From NCBI RefSeq assembly GCF_900090265.1, contig NZ_LT607752.1, positions 5,586,001-5,650,000 on the forward strand: a DNA stretch of 64,000 nucleotides, in the 5' to 3' direction. Each line of letters begins with the position of its first letter. Position 1 is the stretch's first letter. Shown here piece after piece: positions 13,785 to 22,413 of the stretch. The notes under the pieces were generated by a model. The model worked only from the letters and a program-made list of their open reading frames with translations, searched no databases and was not told the origin of the DNA. This DNA comes from Micromonospora rifamycinica (lineage in GTDB: Bacteria > Actinomycetota > Actinomycetes > Mycobacteriales > Micromonosporaceae). A program made the position numbers and the translations under genes.

Positions 13785-16700
13785 GTGGAGAACACCGGTT
13801 ACCCCTGCCCCCGCTGCGGTGCGCCCGCCGAGCTGACCCGGGGGTGTGCCCGCTGCGGGCTCGGGCCGTACCCGCCCGCCGCCGAGGTGGTCCGGTTGGA
13901 CCGGGAGATCGTCACCCTCGGCCGTGAGGTCGAGCGCGCCCGGGAGGCGTACCAGGGGCTCGGCACGCGGCTGCTCGCGGCGCAGCGCCGCCGGGCGGAA
14001 CTGGCGGCCGGCATCCGCCGCGAGATCCCCGCCCCGACCCCGGTCGGCGCGGCTGCCCGCCCGGCCGTGCCGACCACCCAGACTGCCCACCCCGCCGGGC
14101 CGGCCGCGCACCCCGCCTATCCGGTGCCGTCGGTGCGTCGGGCCGGGAGTGGCGCGGCCGGTGGGACCGTGCCGCCGGCCGGGTTCGGAGCCCCGCCCGC
14201 GGCGGGGGAGACGCCGGGTCGGCCGGAGGCCTCGACCCGGACGATCCAGTGGCTGCTGTTCGTCCTCGGTGGCCTCCTGCTCGGTACGGCGGCGGTGGTC
14301 TTCACCGCGGTCGCCTGGGCGGCGGTGGGGGTGGGCGGACGGGCGCTGATCCTGGCCGCGTTCACCGTCCTCGCCCTGGCGCTGCCGCTGGTGGCGAGGT
14401 GGCGTGGCCTGCGCGGCACCGCCGAGACGTTCGCCGCGGTGGGTCTGCTGCTGGTGGTCCTCGACGGGTACGCCGCCTGGTCGGTGAACCTGCTGGGCAC
14501 CGCCGACTGGCCGGGCACCCGCTACGCCGCCCTGGTCGGCGGGGTCAGCGCGGCGGTCGCCGCCGGATACGCCCTGCTCAGCCGGCTCACCGTGCCGTGG
14601 TTCGCGGCGTTGCTCGTGGTCCAGCCGGTGCTGCCGCTGGCGGCGGCCCAGGCCCGGCCCGGTGCCACCGGCTGGACGCTGGTGTTCCTCGGGGTGGCGC
14701 TGCTCGACCTCGCGGTGGTGGCCGCGCTGCGCCGCCGCTCGCCGGTGCCCGCCGCGGCGGGCACGGGGGGAGAGGTGGTGGTGCCCGCCGGGGGGTCGGG
14801 CACCACCACCGCCCCGGGGGCCGGCGGAGCGGTGGGAGCGGTGGCCGGTGGGGGACCGGCCGTCGGTGGGGAACCAGCCGTCGGGCCGGCCGGGTCCACC
14901 GCCGCGCTCGCCGGCCGGGTGCTCGGCTGGCTCGGCTTCGGCGCGGCGGTGACGGTCGCCGCGAGTTGCGCGCTGGTGCCGCTGGCGCTGGGCCGGGCCG
15001 GCGGCCAGCCGCTCCTCGCCGGCCTGCCGCTGCTCCTCGTCGGTCTGGTCCTGGCCGGCGCGGCACGGGTCGCCGGTGCCCGGGTGTTCCAGCAGATCAC
15101 CGCCGGCTTGCTGGTGCCGTTGCTGGCGGTCGCGCTGCTGCGGCCGGTGGGTGAGCTGCGGGCCGGGTTCCTACTGCTCGCCGTGGGCCTGGTGGCGGCC
15201 GTCCTGGCCGGTGCCGTCCGGATGCTGCCGCAGCGGCACCGCAGCGGTCCCCGGATCGGCGCGCTGCTGGTCGCGGCCGGGGCGGCCCAGGTCGTCGTGC
15301 TCGCCACCGGGGGCGTCGCGGCGCTCGCGGTGGACCGGTCGCTGCCCGCGTGGCGGGGTGCCGCAGCCGGCCCCGACCTGGCCTGGGGCTGGCAGCTCCC
15401 GTTCGCCGTGCTGCTCACCGTCACCGCCGGGATCCTGCTGCTGCCGAGGGCGGCCCGTCCGGTGACCGTGTTGCTGGGGGTGGCGGTCACCGCCATGGCG
15501 TTGCCGGCGGTGACGGTCACCCCGTGGCCGGCGACCCTCGCGGTCGACCTGGCCGTCGGTGCGGCGCTGCTGCCGGTCGCGGTGCTGCGCGGCCGGCGTA
15601 CCGCGACCGTGCTGGTCGGTGCCGGAGGCGCGGCGGCGCTGCTCGGGCACGGGCTGCTGGTGGCGGCGGCCGACCCGGTGGGGCTGCTGGTGGCGCTCGG
15701 GGTGGTGCTGGTCGTCGGGCTGGCGGTGGCGCTGCCCGGCCGCCCGGTGAACGCCGCCGCGCGCCGGGTCGCCGGGCTCGCGCTGGCGGTCGGGCTGCTC
15801 ACCGTGCCGGCCGGTGCGGCGGTTGCGCTGCGGGCCGCCGGGTCACCGCCGTGGTGGCAGCTGCGGGCCGGGCTCGTCGCCGCCGTGCTGCTGCTGGTCC
15901 CGCTGCTCGCGCTGCGTCGCCGCCGACCCGACCTCGACGGGTACGCCGGCACCGCGCTCGCCCTGGCGCTCGCCGCCGTGGTGCTGCCGACGGCCGTTCC
16001 CGGTGGGGAGCCGGTGGCGCTCTACGCCGCTCTGGCGCTGGTCGCGGTGGCGCTGGCCGACCGGGGTACCGAGCCGGTGACCCCGGGGCGGGTGGTCGGC
16101 GTCGGGCTGGCCGGGTGCGCCGTGCTCGCCGCCGCCCCGGTGACCCTGACCGCGCTGTTCGCCCCCTACGGTGGGCCGGTCCGCCCGTGGGCGGGGGCGC
16201 CGACGGGGGACGGACCGGCCGCCGCCCCGGTGGTCGGGGTGGCGCTGCTGGTCCTCGCCCTCACCGCCGCGCTGGTCACCCACCGGAACACCGGTGGCCG
16301 GTCCGGTCCGGCCGTCGCCACGCTGCCGTTCGCGGCGGCGGCGCTGCCGGTACTGCTGCTCGGCACGCCCGTCGGCTGGCCGCTGGTGCCGGCGGTGGCG
16401 CTGCTCGTCGGGGTCGCCGCCCTGCTCACCGCCGCGCTCGGCGGCCCGGGTACGCCGGTGACCACCCCGGTCGGTCTGCTGTGGACCGCCGCCGGTCTGC
16501 TCGGGCTGTTCGCCACCCGGGCCGGCACGCTGGCCGGGCTGGCCCTGCTGGTGACCGCGGCGGCCGTCGTCGGCGCGGTCGGCCGGTGGGCCGGGGTGCG
16601 GCTGCTCGGCTGCCTGACCACTGTCGCGGCGGCCACCTGCTTCGCGCTCACCGCGACGCTGGCCGCCGGCCTGCCCCTGCGGACGGCCGGTCTCCCGGTG

Positions 16701-17420
16701 CTCGGGGTGGCGGTGGCGGTGCTCCTCGGCGCCCCTCTGCTGACCCGGCGCGGGCCGCTGACCGTACGGGCGTTGGAGGCGGCGGCGCAGGCGGTGGCCG
16801 TGCTCGCCCTGCTGCTCACCATCGGCGCGATCCGGCACGCGGCGGTGATCTGCGTGCTCTGGGGGGCCGCCGCCGCGCTGCGGGTGCTGTACCCGGGCCA
16901 GTCGACCGGCGGCCGGTGGGTCATGGGTGCGGTGGCCGGTGGCAGTGAGCTGCTCGGGGCGTGGCTGCTGCTGGTCAGCGGCGAGGTGGTGCTGCTGGAG
17001 GCGTACACCCTGCCGGCGGCCGGGTTGACGCTGGTCGCCGGCCTGCTGGCGCTGCGTGCCCGACCCGGGTTGACCAGCTGGCTCGCGCTCGGCCCCGCGC
17101 TCGCCGCCGGTCTGCTGCCCAGCCTGGTGTCGGTGCTGGTGGCCCCGGACCCGCAGCCCTGGCGGCGGCTGCTGCTCGGCGCGGCGGCCCTGGGGGTGGT
17201 GCTGGTCGGGGCGGTGCGGCGCTGGCAGGCCCCGGTGGTGCTGGGCGGCGGCAGCCTCGTCCTGCTCGCGCTGCACGAGCTGGTCCGGGGCTGGGACCTG
17301 CTGCCCCGCTGGATCTACCTGGCCGTCGGCGGGCTGACGCTGATCACCCTCGCGGCCACCTACGAGCGACGTCGGCGCGACGTGACCCGGCTGCGGGCGG
17401 CGGTGGGCCGGATGAGTTGA
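13785..17420 (+). CDS. Giant multi-pass membrane protein with N-terminal zinc ribbon (SCO7613 C-terminal domain type)
   Basis: A 1211-residue protein. It opens with a zinc ribbon, YPCPRCGAP followed by GCARCGLGPYPPA (four Cys in C-x2-C pairs), then a helical, coiled-coil-like stretch at about 30-75 and a Pro/Ala linker. From about 150 to 1190 it is almost continuous hydrophobic helices, on the order of thirty, broken by one Gly-rich insert at about 322-372. The C-terminus is basic. It fits the large actinomycete proteins annotated as SCO7613 C-terminal domain-containing membrane protein. No transport motif is visible. GTG start with CAGGAT 6 bp upstream suggests a leaderless mRNA. Function unknown. 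Confidence 0.8.
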   Translation: MENTGYPCPRCGAPAELTRGCARCGLGPYPPAAEVVRLDREIVTLGREVERAREAYQGLGTRLLAAQRRRAELAAGIRREIPAPTPVGAAARPAVPTTQTAHPAGPAAHPAYPVPSVRRAGSGAAGGTVPPAGFGAPPAAGETPGRPEASTRTIQWLLFVLGGLLLGTAAVVFTAVAWAAVGVGGRALILAAFTVLALALPLVARWRGLRGTAETFAAVGLLLVVLDGYAAWSVNLLGTADWPGTRYAALVGGVSAAVAAGYALLSRLTVPWFAALLVVQPVLPLAAAQARPGATGWTLVFLGVALLDLAVVAALRRRSPVPAAAGTGGEVVVPAGGSGTTTAPGAGGAVGAVAGGGPAVGGEPAVGPAGSTAALAGRVLGWLGFGAAVTVAASCALVPLALGRAGGQPLLAGLPLLLVGLVLAGAARVAGARVFQQITAGLLVPLLAVALLRPVGELRAGFLLLAVGLVAAVLAGAVRMLPQRHRSGPRIGALLVAAGAAQVVVLATGGVAALAVDRSLPAWRGAAAGPDLAWGWQLPFAVLLTVTAGILLLPRAARPVTVLLGVAVTAMALPAVTVTPWPATLAVDLAVGAALLPVAVLRGRRTATVLVGAGGAAALLGHGLLVAAADPVGLLVALGVVLVVGLAVALPGRPVNAAARRVAGLALAVGLLTVPAGAAVALRAAGSPPWWQLRAGLVAAVLLLVPLLALRRRRPDLDGYAGTALALALAAVVLPTAVPGGEPVALYAALALVAVALADRGTEPVTPGRVVGVGLAGCAVLAAAPVTLTALFAPYGGPVRPWAGAPTGDGPAAAPVVGVALLVLALTAALVTHRNTGGRSGPAVATLPFAAAALPVLLLGTPVGWPLVPAVALLVGVAALLTAALGGPGTPVTTPVGLLWTAAGLLGLFATRAGTLAGLALLVTAAAVVGAVGRWAGVRLLGCLTTVAAATCFALTATLAAGLPLRTAGLPVLGVAVAVLLGAPLLTRRGPLTVRALEAAAQAVAVLALLLTIGAIRHAAVICVLWGAAAALRVLYPGQSTGGRWVMGAVAGGSELLGAWLLLVSGEVVLLEAYTLPAAGLTLVAGLLALRARPGLTSWLALGPALAAGLLPSLVSVLVAPDPQPWRRLLLGAAALGVVLVGAVRRWQAPVVLGGGSLVLLALHELVRGWDLLPRWIYLAVGGLTLITLAATYERRRRDVTRLRAAVGRMS

Positions 17421-17537
17421 CCCGGCCACCGGTAGGGTCGTGCCAAGGCAGCGCCTGCCCACCGCCGAGCCGGCGCGGGCGCTGGTCGGGCCGGCGGTGG
17501 CGGCCCGGCAGAGCGACGAGATCCCCCGGAGCGCGCG

Positions 17538-18689
17538 ATGAGATTCGAGATCAGCAAGGTGCTGGACGCCATCGAGGGGCGGGTCTGCACCGACCCGTCC
17601 CTGGCCCGAGCCGTCCTGGACCTGGCCGAGGTGATCCGCTACCAGGACCTCGACGGGGGCCGTCCGGCGAGCCTGCTGCGGCTCGGCATGGTGATCGACG
17701 CGCTCTCCCGCGAGCTGGCCGAGGACAGCGTCCCGGTCTACGCGGTCGTGCACCGGGCGCTGCTCTCCGACGCCGACCTCACCTCCAACGAGCGGATGGT
17801 GGTCCGTCGCTGGGCCGACGACGGCCTGGTCGAGGTGCTCGACAACCCCGGTGACCGGATGCTGGAGGTGGCCGACCTGCTCGGTCTCCCGGTCGTCAGC
17901 CGGGTCCGGTGGGACGGCCTGCGCGGTCGGTTCCCGTGGCTGGTGGAGCAGCCGGGGCGGGTGGTCGCCCCGGTGCCCGGTGCCGGCGGTCCGGCCTTCG
18001 TCGCCCACGTCGGCGGCGGGCACACCCCGGTCGAGGGCGACCGCTCCCCGACCGGCGGGCAGTTGCTGGCCCGGCAGTGGCGCTGCCCCGAGCCGGGGTG
18101 CGCGCTGTTCGGCGGCGGCGGTGGCGGTGGCGCGTTCGCCGACCTGGCCCGGGTGGACCGCGCCCCGGCCGGTCAGCCGCCGCCGGCCCTGCGCAACGGT
18201 GTGCCGACCTGCCCCCGGCACGGGGTCCGGCTCTCCGACGCCGGCCCCCGGCCGCGCAGCGAGGTGCTGGCGATCCGGATCGGCGGCCTGATCCGCCGCC
18301 GCTTCGTGCTGACCGAGGACCAGCCGGTGACGGTCGGCCGGGCACCCGAGGAGTCCGGCGGCGTGATGCTCGGCCAGTGGCTCAACGACGAGGCGCGACG
18401 CTGGATCAGCCGGGCCCACGTCCGGTTCGAGCTGCGGGTCGGCGAGGTGATCGTCACCGACGTCAGCACCAACGGCTCCGGCATCCGGCCGAACGGCTCG
18501 ATGACCGAGGCGGAGCGGGTCGCGTTGGCCCCGAAGCAGTCCCGGGTGCTCGGCGGCGCGGACATGGTGGAGCTTTATCCCGGGGTGCAGATCGGCCGGG
18601 CCCGCGAACTGCCCACCGGCGCGGCGTTCACCCCGACGTCGGTGATGGCCGAGGCCCCCACCATGGCGATGCGGCTGCCGCGTAACTGA
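17538..18689 (+). CDS. FHA domain protein
   Basis: A 383-residue cytoplasmic protein. The N-terminal 135 residues form an unassigned helical domain (FEISKVLDAIEGRVCTDPSL...). A middle region carries paired Cys/His elements, W-R-C-P-E-P-G-C and T-C-P-R-H-G, which could bind zinc. The C-terminal FHA domain (about 250-365) includes VTVGRAPE, ISRAHVRFELR and DVSTNGSGI, the Gly-Arg, Ser-x-x-His and Thr-Asn-Gly elements that bind phosphothreonine. It is thus a likely reader of Ser/Thr kinase signals, perhaps from the kinase encoded at 9622-11334. GGAGCGCG precedes the ATG. A terminator hairpin follows. Confidence 0.88.
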   Translation: MRFEISKVLDAIEGRVCTDPSLARAVLDLAEVIRYQDLDGGRPASLLRLGMVIDALSRELAEDSVPVYAVVHRALLSDADLTSNERMVVRRWADDGLVEVLDNPGDRMLEVADLLGLPVVSRVRWDGLRGRFPWLVEQPGRVVAPVPGAGGPAFVAHVGGGHTPVEGDRSPTGGQLLARQWRCPEPGCALFGGGGGGGAFADLARVDRAPAGQPPPALRNGVPTCPRHGVRLSDAGPRPRSEVLAIRIGGLIRRRFVLTEDQPVTVGRAPEESGGVMLGQWLNDEARRWISRAHVRFELRVGEVIVTDVSTNGSGIRPNGSMTEAERVALAPKQSRVLGGADMVELYPGVQIGRARELPTGAAFTPTSVMAEAPTMAMRLPRN

Positions 18690-18699
18690 CCGGCACCGC

Positions 18700-18721
18700 T
18701 GCCGGGGGTGCGCCCCCGGCA
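18700..18721 (+). terminator. Hairpin terminator after the FHA gene
   Basis: TGCCGGGGG (18700-18708) and CCCCCGGCA (18713-18721) form a perfect 9-bp stem with a 4-nt loop, 11 bp after the FHA stop codon. There is no T-tract, as is common in actinomycetes. The rest of the gap to 18915 is the presumed promoter and leader of the desaturase. Confidence 0.65.
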
Positions 18722-18915
18722 CGTGTCCGGAGCCCCGCCACCGTCACCGCCCCTGCCCGTCGGGCGGCGGCGTCCCACCGGGCGCGGGTCCAGTAGGGGT
18801 AACACCACCCCGGAATCGGGGGCTGACAGGATTGTCCGACGCGGTCGATGTGGCGAGGATTGGTCACGGAGGGTGGCACACCGAGTGCTTCCCGCGTACC
18901 GGAGGGCGACATCAG

Positions 18916-19968
18916 ATGAGTTCTTCGACGTTGGCAGCGTCGACCGCCCGGCGGGGCAGCGACTACGCGCGCCTGTCCCGCCGGGTCGCCGAGGCGGGGC
19001 TGTTGGATCGGCGTCCCAGCCGGTACGCGGTCCGCATCGTCGGAACCCTGGGCGCTTTCCTGGCCGGCTGGGTCCTGGTGGCAATGGTCGGCGATTCGTG
19101 GTGGCAGCTGGCGACGGCGGTCGTGATGGCGGTGGCCACCACCCAGGTGGCGTTCCTCGGCCACGACGCCGGGCACCGGCAGATGTTCCGCCGCCGCGGT
19201 CCCAGCGAGGCGGCCGGCCTGATCGCCGGCAATCTCGCCGTGGGCCTCAGCTACGGCTGGTGGGTGGACAAGCACAACCGGCACCACGCCAACCCGAACC
19301 ACGCCGACGACGATCCGGACGTCGGCGCAGGCGTGCTGGTCTGGACGGACGAACAGGTGATGGCGACCCGGGGCCTCGGCCGGTGGATGGCCCGCCGGCA
19401 GGCATGGCTGTTCTTCCCGCTGCTCCTGCTGGAGGGGCTGGCGCTGCACGTGGCGAGCATCCGGGCGCTGACCGACCGCGGGCCGGACGGTAGCTGGCGG
19501 GTGCCGATGCGGCACCGGGTCGTGGAGGCGCTGCTGCTGGTGGTGCACACCGTCGGCTACGTCGGCCTGCTGCTGGCGGTGATGTCACCGGGGAAGGCGC
19601 TGGTCTTCGCCACCATCCACCAGGCGCTCTGGGGGCTCTACATGGGGTGCGCGTTCGCCCCCAACCACAAGGGCATGCTGATGCCGACCGACGAGGACGA
19701 CCTCGACTACCTGCGCAAGCAGGTGCTGACGTCGCGCAACGTGGCGGGCGGCCGGCTCGTCGACCTGGCACTGGGCGGCCTCAACTACCAGATCGAGCAC
19801 CACCTGTTCCCGAACATGCCCCGGGGCAACCTGCGCCGGGCCCGGCCGCTGGTCCAGGCGTACTGCGCCGAGCAGGGCATCCCGTACGCGGAGACCGGGC
19901 TGATCGACTCGTACCGGCAGGGGCTGGCGCACCTGCACGCCGTGGGGCGACCGCTGCGCGAGGGCTGA
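18916..19968 (+). CDS. Membrane fatty-acid desaturase
   Basis: A 350-residue membrane desaturase with all three di-iron His boxes: GHDAGH (about 78-83), HNRHH (about 121-125) and QIEHHLFP (about 292). Four to five membrane segments separate them. The Q-x-x-H-H third box is typical of front-end and related acyl-lipid/acyl-CoA desaturases, but there is no cytochrome b5 domain, so electrons must come from a separate ferredoxin or reductase. Likely role: adding double bonds to membrane acyl chains, for example to adjust fluidity. GGAGGG at 18901-18906 supports the ATG at 18916. Monocistronic and convergent with rocD. Confidence 0.9.
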   Translation: MSSSTLAASTARRGSDYARLSRRVAEAGLLDRRPSRYAVRIVGTLGAFLAGWVLVAMVGDSWWQLATAVVMAVATTQVAFLGHDAGHRQMFRRRGPSEAAGLIAGNLAVGLSYGWWVDKHNRHHANPNHADDDPDVGAGVLVWTDEQVMATRGLGRWMARRQAWLFFPLLLLEGLALHVASIRALTDRGPDGSWRVPMRHRVVEALLLVVHTVGYVGLLLAVMSPGKALVFATIHQALWGLYMGCAFAPNHKGMLMPTDEDDLDYLRKQVLTSRNVAGGRLVDLALGGLNYQIEHHLFPNMPRGNLRRARPLVQAYCAEQGIPYAETGLIDSYRQGLAHLHAVGRPLREG

Positions 19969-19988
19969 GCCCGGGGACGTCGGCGGAA

Positions 19989-20019
19989 GGGCGCCGGGAC
20001 CACCGCGGTCCCGGCGCCC
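19989..20019. terminator. Bidirectional terminator between desaturase and rocD
   Basis: GGGCGCCGGGACC (19989-20001) and GGTCCCGGCGCCC (20007-20019) form a perfect 13-bp stem with a 5-nt loop. It lies midway between the two convergent stop codons (19968 and 20036), so it can serve both. Confidence 0.85.
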
Positions 20020-20035
20020 CTCCCGTGGTACGGGG

Positions 20036-21250
20036 TCAGCCGGCCAGCACCGCGGCGAGCTGCGCCACCGCGTGGTCGATCTCGTCGGCGGTGATCACCA
20101 GCGGCGGGGCCAGCCGGATGGTCGAGCCGTGGGTGTCCTTGGCGAGCACCCCCCGCTCCATCAGCCGCTCACAGGCCTGCCGGCCGGTCATCAACGCCGG
20201 GTCGATGTCCACCCCGGCCCACAGCCCGCGTACCCGCACCGCCACCAGACCCTTGCCGAGCAGCCCTTCCAGCCCGGCCCGCAACCGTTCCCCCAGCTCG
20301 GCGGAGCGGCGCTGGAACTCGCCGGTGGCCAGCAGCCGGACCACCCCGGTGCCGACCGCGCAGGCGAGCGGGTTGCCGCCGAACGTGGAGCCGTGCTGGC
20401 CCGGCTTGAGCACGCCGAGCACGTCGGCGTCCGCGGCCACCGCGGAGACCGGCACGATGCCGCCGCCGAGCGCCTTGCCCAGCAGGTACATGTCCGGCAC
20501 GACGCCCTCGTGGTCGCAGGCGAAGGTACGCCCGGTGCGGCCCAGGCCGGACTGGATCTCGTCGGCGACGAACAGCACGTTCCGCTCGGTGCAGACCCGG
20601 CGTACGCCCGGCAGGTAGCCCTCCGGCGGCAGCACGACCCCCTGCTCGCCCTGGATCGGCTCCAGCAGCACGGCGACGGTGTTCCCGTCGATCGCCGCCT
20701 CCAGCGCCGCCAGGTCCCCGTAGGGGACCACGGTGAACCCGGGGGTGTACGGCCCGAAGTCGGCGCGGGCGTCCTCATCGGTGGAGAAGCTGACGACGGT
20801 GGTGGTCCGACCGTGGAAGTTACCCTCGGCGACGATGATGTTCGCCCGCCCCGGGGCGACCCCCTTGACCTGGTAGCCCCACTTGCGGGCCACCTTGATG
20901 CCGGTCTCCACCGCCTCGGCGCCGGTGTTCATCGGCAGCACCAGCTCCTTGCCGCAGAGCGTGGCCAGCTCCCGGCAGAAGTCGGCGAACTGGTCGTGGA
21001 TGAACGCCCGGCTGGTCAGGGTGAGCCGGTCGAGCTGCTCGTGGGCGGCCCGGATCAGTTCCGGGTGCCGGTGGCCGAAGTTCAGCGCCGAGTAGCCGGC
21101 GAGGCAGTCCAGGTAGCGGCGGCCGTCGACGTCGGTGAGCCAGGAGCCCTCGGCGGAGGAGATCACCACCGGCAGCGGGTGGTAGTTGTGCGCGGTGTAC
21201 CGCTCCGCGTCCCGGACGGCGGACGGGGTCCGCAGCATGTCGTCGATCAC
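20036..21250 (-). CDS. rocD: Ornithine aminotransferase (ornithine-oxo-acid transaminase)
   Basis: A 404-residue class III PLP aminotransferase. Features: N-x-G-A-E-A-V-E-T cofactor-phosphate motif (NTGAEAVETGIKVARKWGY), NFHGRTTTVVSFS, the Asp in FVADEIQSGLGRTG, the PLP Lys in LLGKALGGG, and HGSTFGGNPLACAV. Length and sequence match RocD/OAT, which converts ornithine and 2-oxoglutarate to glutamate semialdehyde and glutamate. The GTG at 21250 overlaps the stop of the upstream hydrolase gene (GTGA), so the two are coupled. Together they form an arginine or ornithine catabolic unit feeding glutamate and proline. Confidence 0.93.
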   Translation of the reverse strand: MIDDMLRTPSAVRDAERYTAHNYHPLPVVISSAEGSWLTDVDGRRYLDCLAGYSALNFGHRHPELIRAAHEQLDRLTLTSRAFIHDQFADFCRELATLCGKELVLPMNTGAEAVETGIKVARKWGYQVKGVAPGRANIIVAEGNFHGRTTTVVSFSTDEDARADFGPYTPGFTVVPYGDLAALEAAIDGNTVAVLLEPIQGEQGVVLPPEGYLPGVRRVCTERNVLFVADEIQSGLGRTGRTFACDHEGVVPDMYLLGKALGGGIVPVSAVAADADVLGVLKPGQHGSTFGGNPLACAVGTGVVRLLATGEFQRRSAELGERLRAGLEGLLGKGLVAVRVRGLWAGVDIDPALMTGRQACERLMERGVLAKDTHGSTIRLAPPLVITADEIDHAVAQLAAVLAG

Positions 21251-22068
21251 TGGCTCGCCTTTCCCTGACGGAGTCGCAACGTGCAGCACTTCGGTCCGCC
21301 GCCGGCCTTGCGCAGCTCGGACAGGTCGACACCGATGGTCTGGTAGCCCCGGTCGCGCAGCTGCGCGGCCAGCCCGGTGGCCTGCGCGGGCAGCACCACG
21401 TGCCGGCCGTCGCCGACCGCGTTGAGGCCCAGCACCTCGGCGTCGGCCATGTTGGCGTGGACCGCGTCCGGGAACAGCCGACGCAGCACCGCGCGGCTGC
21501 CGGGGGAGAACGCCTCCGGCAGGTACGCCACGGTCCGCTCGTCGAGCACGGTCAGCGCGGTGTCCAGGTGGTAGAAGCGCGGGTCGACCAGTTGCAGGGT
21601 GATCACCGGATAGCCGAAGACCTCCTGCAGTTGGGCGTGCGAGGCGTGCGCGGTGCGGAACCCGGTGCCGGCGAGCAGGCGGTCGCCGACCAGCAGCACG
21701 TCGCCCTCGCCCTCGTTGACGTGCTTCGGGTCGTACACCTCGAAGCCGGCGGCCTCGAACCAGGCCCGGTAGGCGGGGGCCTCGTCGGCGCGCTGCGGGT
21801 CGCGGAACTGCACCGCCATCGCCCGGTCCCCGATGACCGTGCCGCCGTTGGCGGCGAAGACCATGTCCGGCAGGCCGGCGACCGGGTCGATCAGCTCGAC
21901 GGTGTGGCCGAGGTCGAGGTAGGTGCGGCGGAGCTGCTCCCACTGCCGGACCGCCAGCGCGGTGTCGACCGGCGCGGTCGGGTCCATCCACGGGTTGATG
22001 GCGTAGTCGACGGCGAAGTACGTCGGCCGGCACATCAGGAAGCGCTGGCTGGTGGCGTCCATCGGCAT
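21247..22068 (-). CDS. Guanidino-group hydrolase, DDAH / arginine dihydrolase-like
   Basis: A 273-residue protein of the amidinotransferase/arginine-deiminase superfamily. Catalytic residues visible: Asn/Asp region in PDMVFAANGGTVIG (Asn at about 74), His in FYHLDT (about 165) and the nucleophile Cys near the end (GGGPKCCTLRL). It is usually annotated dimethylarginine dimethylaminohydrolase (ddaH). The N-terminal MCRPTYFAVDYAINPWM, with Asn at about 25, also resembles cyanobacterial arginine dihydrolase (ArgZ/AgrE), which makes ornithine from arginine. Coupling to rocD by a GTGA overlap favours an ornithine-producing activity. ATG 22068 is used; ATG 22062 has better AGGA spacing. Confidence 0.85.
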   Translation of the reverse strand: MPMDATSQRFLMCRPTYFAVDYAINPWMDPTAPVDTALAVRQWEQLRRTYLDLGHTVELIDPVAGLPDMVFAANGGTVIGDRAMAVQFRDPQRADEAPAYRAWFEAAGFEVYDPKHVNEGEGDVLLVGDRLLAGTGFRTAHASHAQLQEVFGYPVITLQLVDPRFYHLDTALTVLDERTVAYLPEAFSPGSRAVLRRLFPDAVHANMADAEVLGLNAVGDGRHVVLPAQATGLAAQLRDRGYQTIGVDLSELRKAGGGPKCCTLRLRQGKASQ

Positions 22069-22156
22069 TGTCCTGCTCCCGGGTTCGGGCGCGCCCGGCC
22101 TCCGTGGCCCACGGGCTGGCGCCGTGGCTCAACGGTATGCGGGCCGGGGGTACGAC

Positions 22157-22189
22157 AACCACCGCCGACACTTGCGTCCGGCGGTGGTT
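22157..22189. terminator. Perfect hairpin in the 22069-22413 gap
   Basis: AACCACCGCCG (22157-22167) and CGGCGGTGGTT (22179-22189) form an 11-bp stem with an 11-nt loop. The gap of 345 bp holds no gene. On the minus strand this hairpin lies downstream of the EF-hand-like gene and upstream of the guanidino-hydrolase gene, so it probably terminates the former. Confidence 0.5.
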
Positions 22190-22242
22190 CGTTGCGTCTG
22201 GGCGGTCACTGGTGGCGATCCGTTGCGTGGAGCACGCGCGAA

Positions 22243-22274
22243 GGGGCCGCCACCCCGGCGGAGGTGACGGCCCC
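22243..22274 (-). terminator. Second hairpin downstream of the EF-hand-like gene
   Basis: GGGGCCGCCACC (22243-22254) pairs with GGTGACGGCCCC (22263-22274) with one mismatch. It is the stem nearer the 3' end of the minus-strand gene at 22414-23271. A third small stem, CTGGTG-AAC-CACCAG, lies at 22326-22340. Confidence 0.5.
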
Positions 22275-22413
22275 TGTACGCATCGGTGGCGGCGAACCGC
22301 TGCCCCCGAACGAGTGGGTGCCCGGCTGGTGAACCACCAGACTGGTCGGGCGGTGCCGGCGAGCCGGCTGGTCCAACATCGCCGGCGAACCGCCGGCGAG
22401 ATCAAATGTGCCC

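Noticed and set aside
22118..22200. tRNA-like stretch (GCCGTGGCTCAACGGTATGCGG)
   Set aside because: It has a D-arm-like opening but no T-arm TTCGA motif and no matching acceptor stem; the following perfect hairpin is better read as a terminator.
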